Assembly (NCBI GenBank): GCA_040381535.1
Contig: JBEIHF010000047.1
Coordinates: 1-6,529, forward strand
Direction: 5' to 3'
From: Micavibrio_A sp040381535
GTDB lineage: Bacteria; Pseudomonadota; Alphaproteobacteria; Micavibrionales; Micavibrionaceae
Length of the DNA: 6,529 nucleotides
Shown here: piece after piece, positions 5,785 to 6,529 of the stretch
Position numbering within the stretch: position 1 is the stretch's first letter
Layout of the letters: every line of letters starts with the position of its first letter
Position numbers and translations under genes: made by a program
The notes under the pieces: model-generated
Told to the model about the DNA's origin: nothing
What the model saw: only the letters and a program-made list of their open reading frames with translations
The model's database searches: none

Positions 5785-6522
5785 CTAGCGTTCCAGCAGA
5801 ACCGAGTAGAACGTGAAGCGTGTGGACGGTGTGTTCTCGGCAAAGCATCCAGATGCCTGACGGTCAAACACTGTCACACAACCGGCCGGACCCACAAGGT
5901 TAGGACGATCGGTTGTGGGAAACACATAAGACGTTACCTGGTTCGTATTGACCAGAGCCGTTGTCGCGTTAGCCACCATCGGTACACTTGACGGGAACGT
6001 TGCACCGGCCGTACAGCCAGAGGTAATGACGCCCAGTTCTTCGTTCACCTGACGGCAGACACCGGCAGAAACGCCCGGCAAGAATGCGATAACATCGTTA
6101 CCGCCAGCGCCGTCAATACCAATACCAGGAACATCAAATTCGGCGTTGTAGGTCCATGAAAGGAGCGAGCTTCCGGTCGCAGACAAATCTGCAGGAGCTT
6201 GTTGAAAGGTCGCGCCGCCGCCCGATGGGTGAAACACTTCGAGACTGACCGAAGGGCCAAACGAAGCCGGTGAGTTGAACAAAATGTTTTCGATTGCCAC
6301 GCCGCCAAGAACTTGTCGAATGATGGCGGTTCTCAATCCCGTCGGGTATTGAGTCATTTGCGCGGAATTCAGAATATTCTTTTCACGTTCGGTCGAACCG
6401 CCGCCCGAACGGGTAGATTGCGTCACGACGTACGATAACGCCGCGAAAAGCGCAACAGCGATCAGGATCAGGAACAGAACGTTCCCTTTCTCTGACTTCC
6501 GTCTATTTTGGTTATTAGACAT
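5785..6522 (-). CDS. Type IV prepilin-like protein, first of a pair
   Basis: This is a 245-residue protein with a basic leader (NNQNRRKSEK), a K12-G13 processing site and the hydrophobic helix NVLFLILIAVALFAALSYVV (14-33). The mature protein would start at N14; its position-5 residue is Leu18 instead of the usual Glu. After the helix come TQSTRSGGG and a polar domain rich in Thr, Ser, Gly and Ala. Four cysteines lie in two pairs (C156/C170 and C215/C226), suggestive of disulfide loops as in the D-region of pilins. The ATG at 6522 gives a normal-sized leader, but only 7 bases upstream lie in the window and they show no Shine-Dalgarno, so the start is probable rather than proven. As the promoter-proximal gene of the pair it may be the more abundant subunit. 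The helix resembles proteins I recall from predatory or Rhodospirillales-like alphaproteobacteria. No other function can be read from the sequence. Confidence 0.82.
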   Translation of the reverse strand: MSNNQNRRKSEKGNVLFLILIAVALFAALSYVVTQSTRSGGGSTEREKNILNSAQMTQYPTGLRTAIIRQVLGGVAIENILFNSPASFGPSVSLEVFHPSGGGATFQQAPADLSATGSSLLSWTYNAEFDVPGIGIDGAGGNDVIAFLPGVSAGVCRQVNEELGVITSGCTAGATFPSSVPMVANATTALVNTNQVTSYVFPTTDRPNLVGPAGCVTVFDRQASGCFAENTPSTRFTFYSVLLER

Positions 6523-6529
6523 TTGGTAC

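Noticed and set aside
1..6529. CRISPR arrays, tRNAs, insertion sequences, toxin-antitoxin or defence genes.
   Set aside because: None is visible. Gaps are short, no direct repeats of array type or transposase motifs appear, and most genes belong to core metabolism, signalling or pilin-like families.

Overview
The window looks like ordinary chromosomal DNA from an alphaproteobacterium of roughly balanced GC. The clues are the alphaproteobacterial look of SdhC and Asd, and two pilin-like proteins of a kind I associate with Micavibrio- or Rhodospirillales-like lineages. The lineage call is family-level recollection, not a search result. There is no tRNA, rRNA, CRISPR array, insertion sequence or phage gene, and no intergenic gap exceeds about 110 bases.

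Layout, left to right. A minus-strand metabolic block runs from 2674 down to 1: asd (aspartate-semialdehyde dehydrogenase), an unrecognised 198-residue protein, a Tat-exported MsrB-like protein whose catalytic cysteine is replaced by alanine, and the start of sdhC (succinate dehydrogenase cytochrome b subunit), cut by the left edge. Sequences resembling sigma-70 promoters precede both the MsrB-like gene and sdhC; both have the same TTGGAAATC at the -35 and a 17-base spacer. The first would start transcription at the ATG itself.

Divergent from asd, across a 92-base gap that holds a CTGTGA-N9-TCACAG palindrome, is a 748-codon plus-strand gene for a soluble hybrid histidine kinase (PAS-like, HisKA, HATPase, REC, REC, HPt). 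All its phosphorelay residues are visible, and no output regulator lies next to it.

The kinase ends 6 bases from a convergent minus-strand pair encoding two prepilin-like proteins (6522-5785 and 5709-5020). Both have a short basic leader, a K-G processing site and one hydrophobic N-terminal helix, and both lack the usual Glu at position +5. A perfect 14-bp hairpin between them sits just ahead of the second gene's ribosome binding site.

I see no complete new multi-gene system. The best leads are the cysteine-less MsrB paralogue, the Glu5-less pilin pair with its intercistronic hairpin, and the palindrome controlling the asd/kinase divergence.
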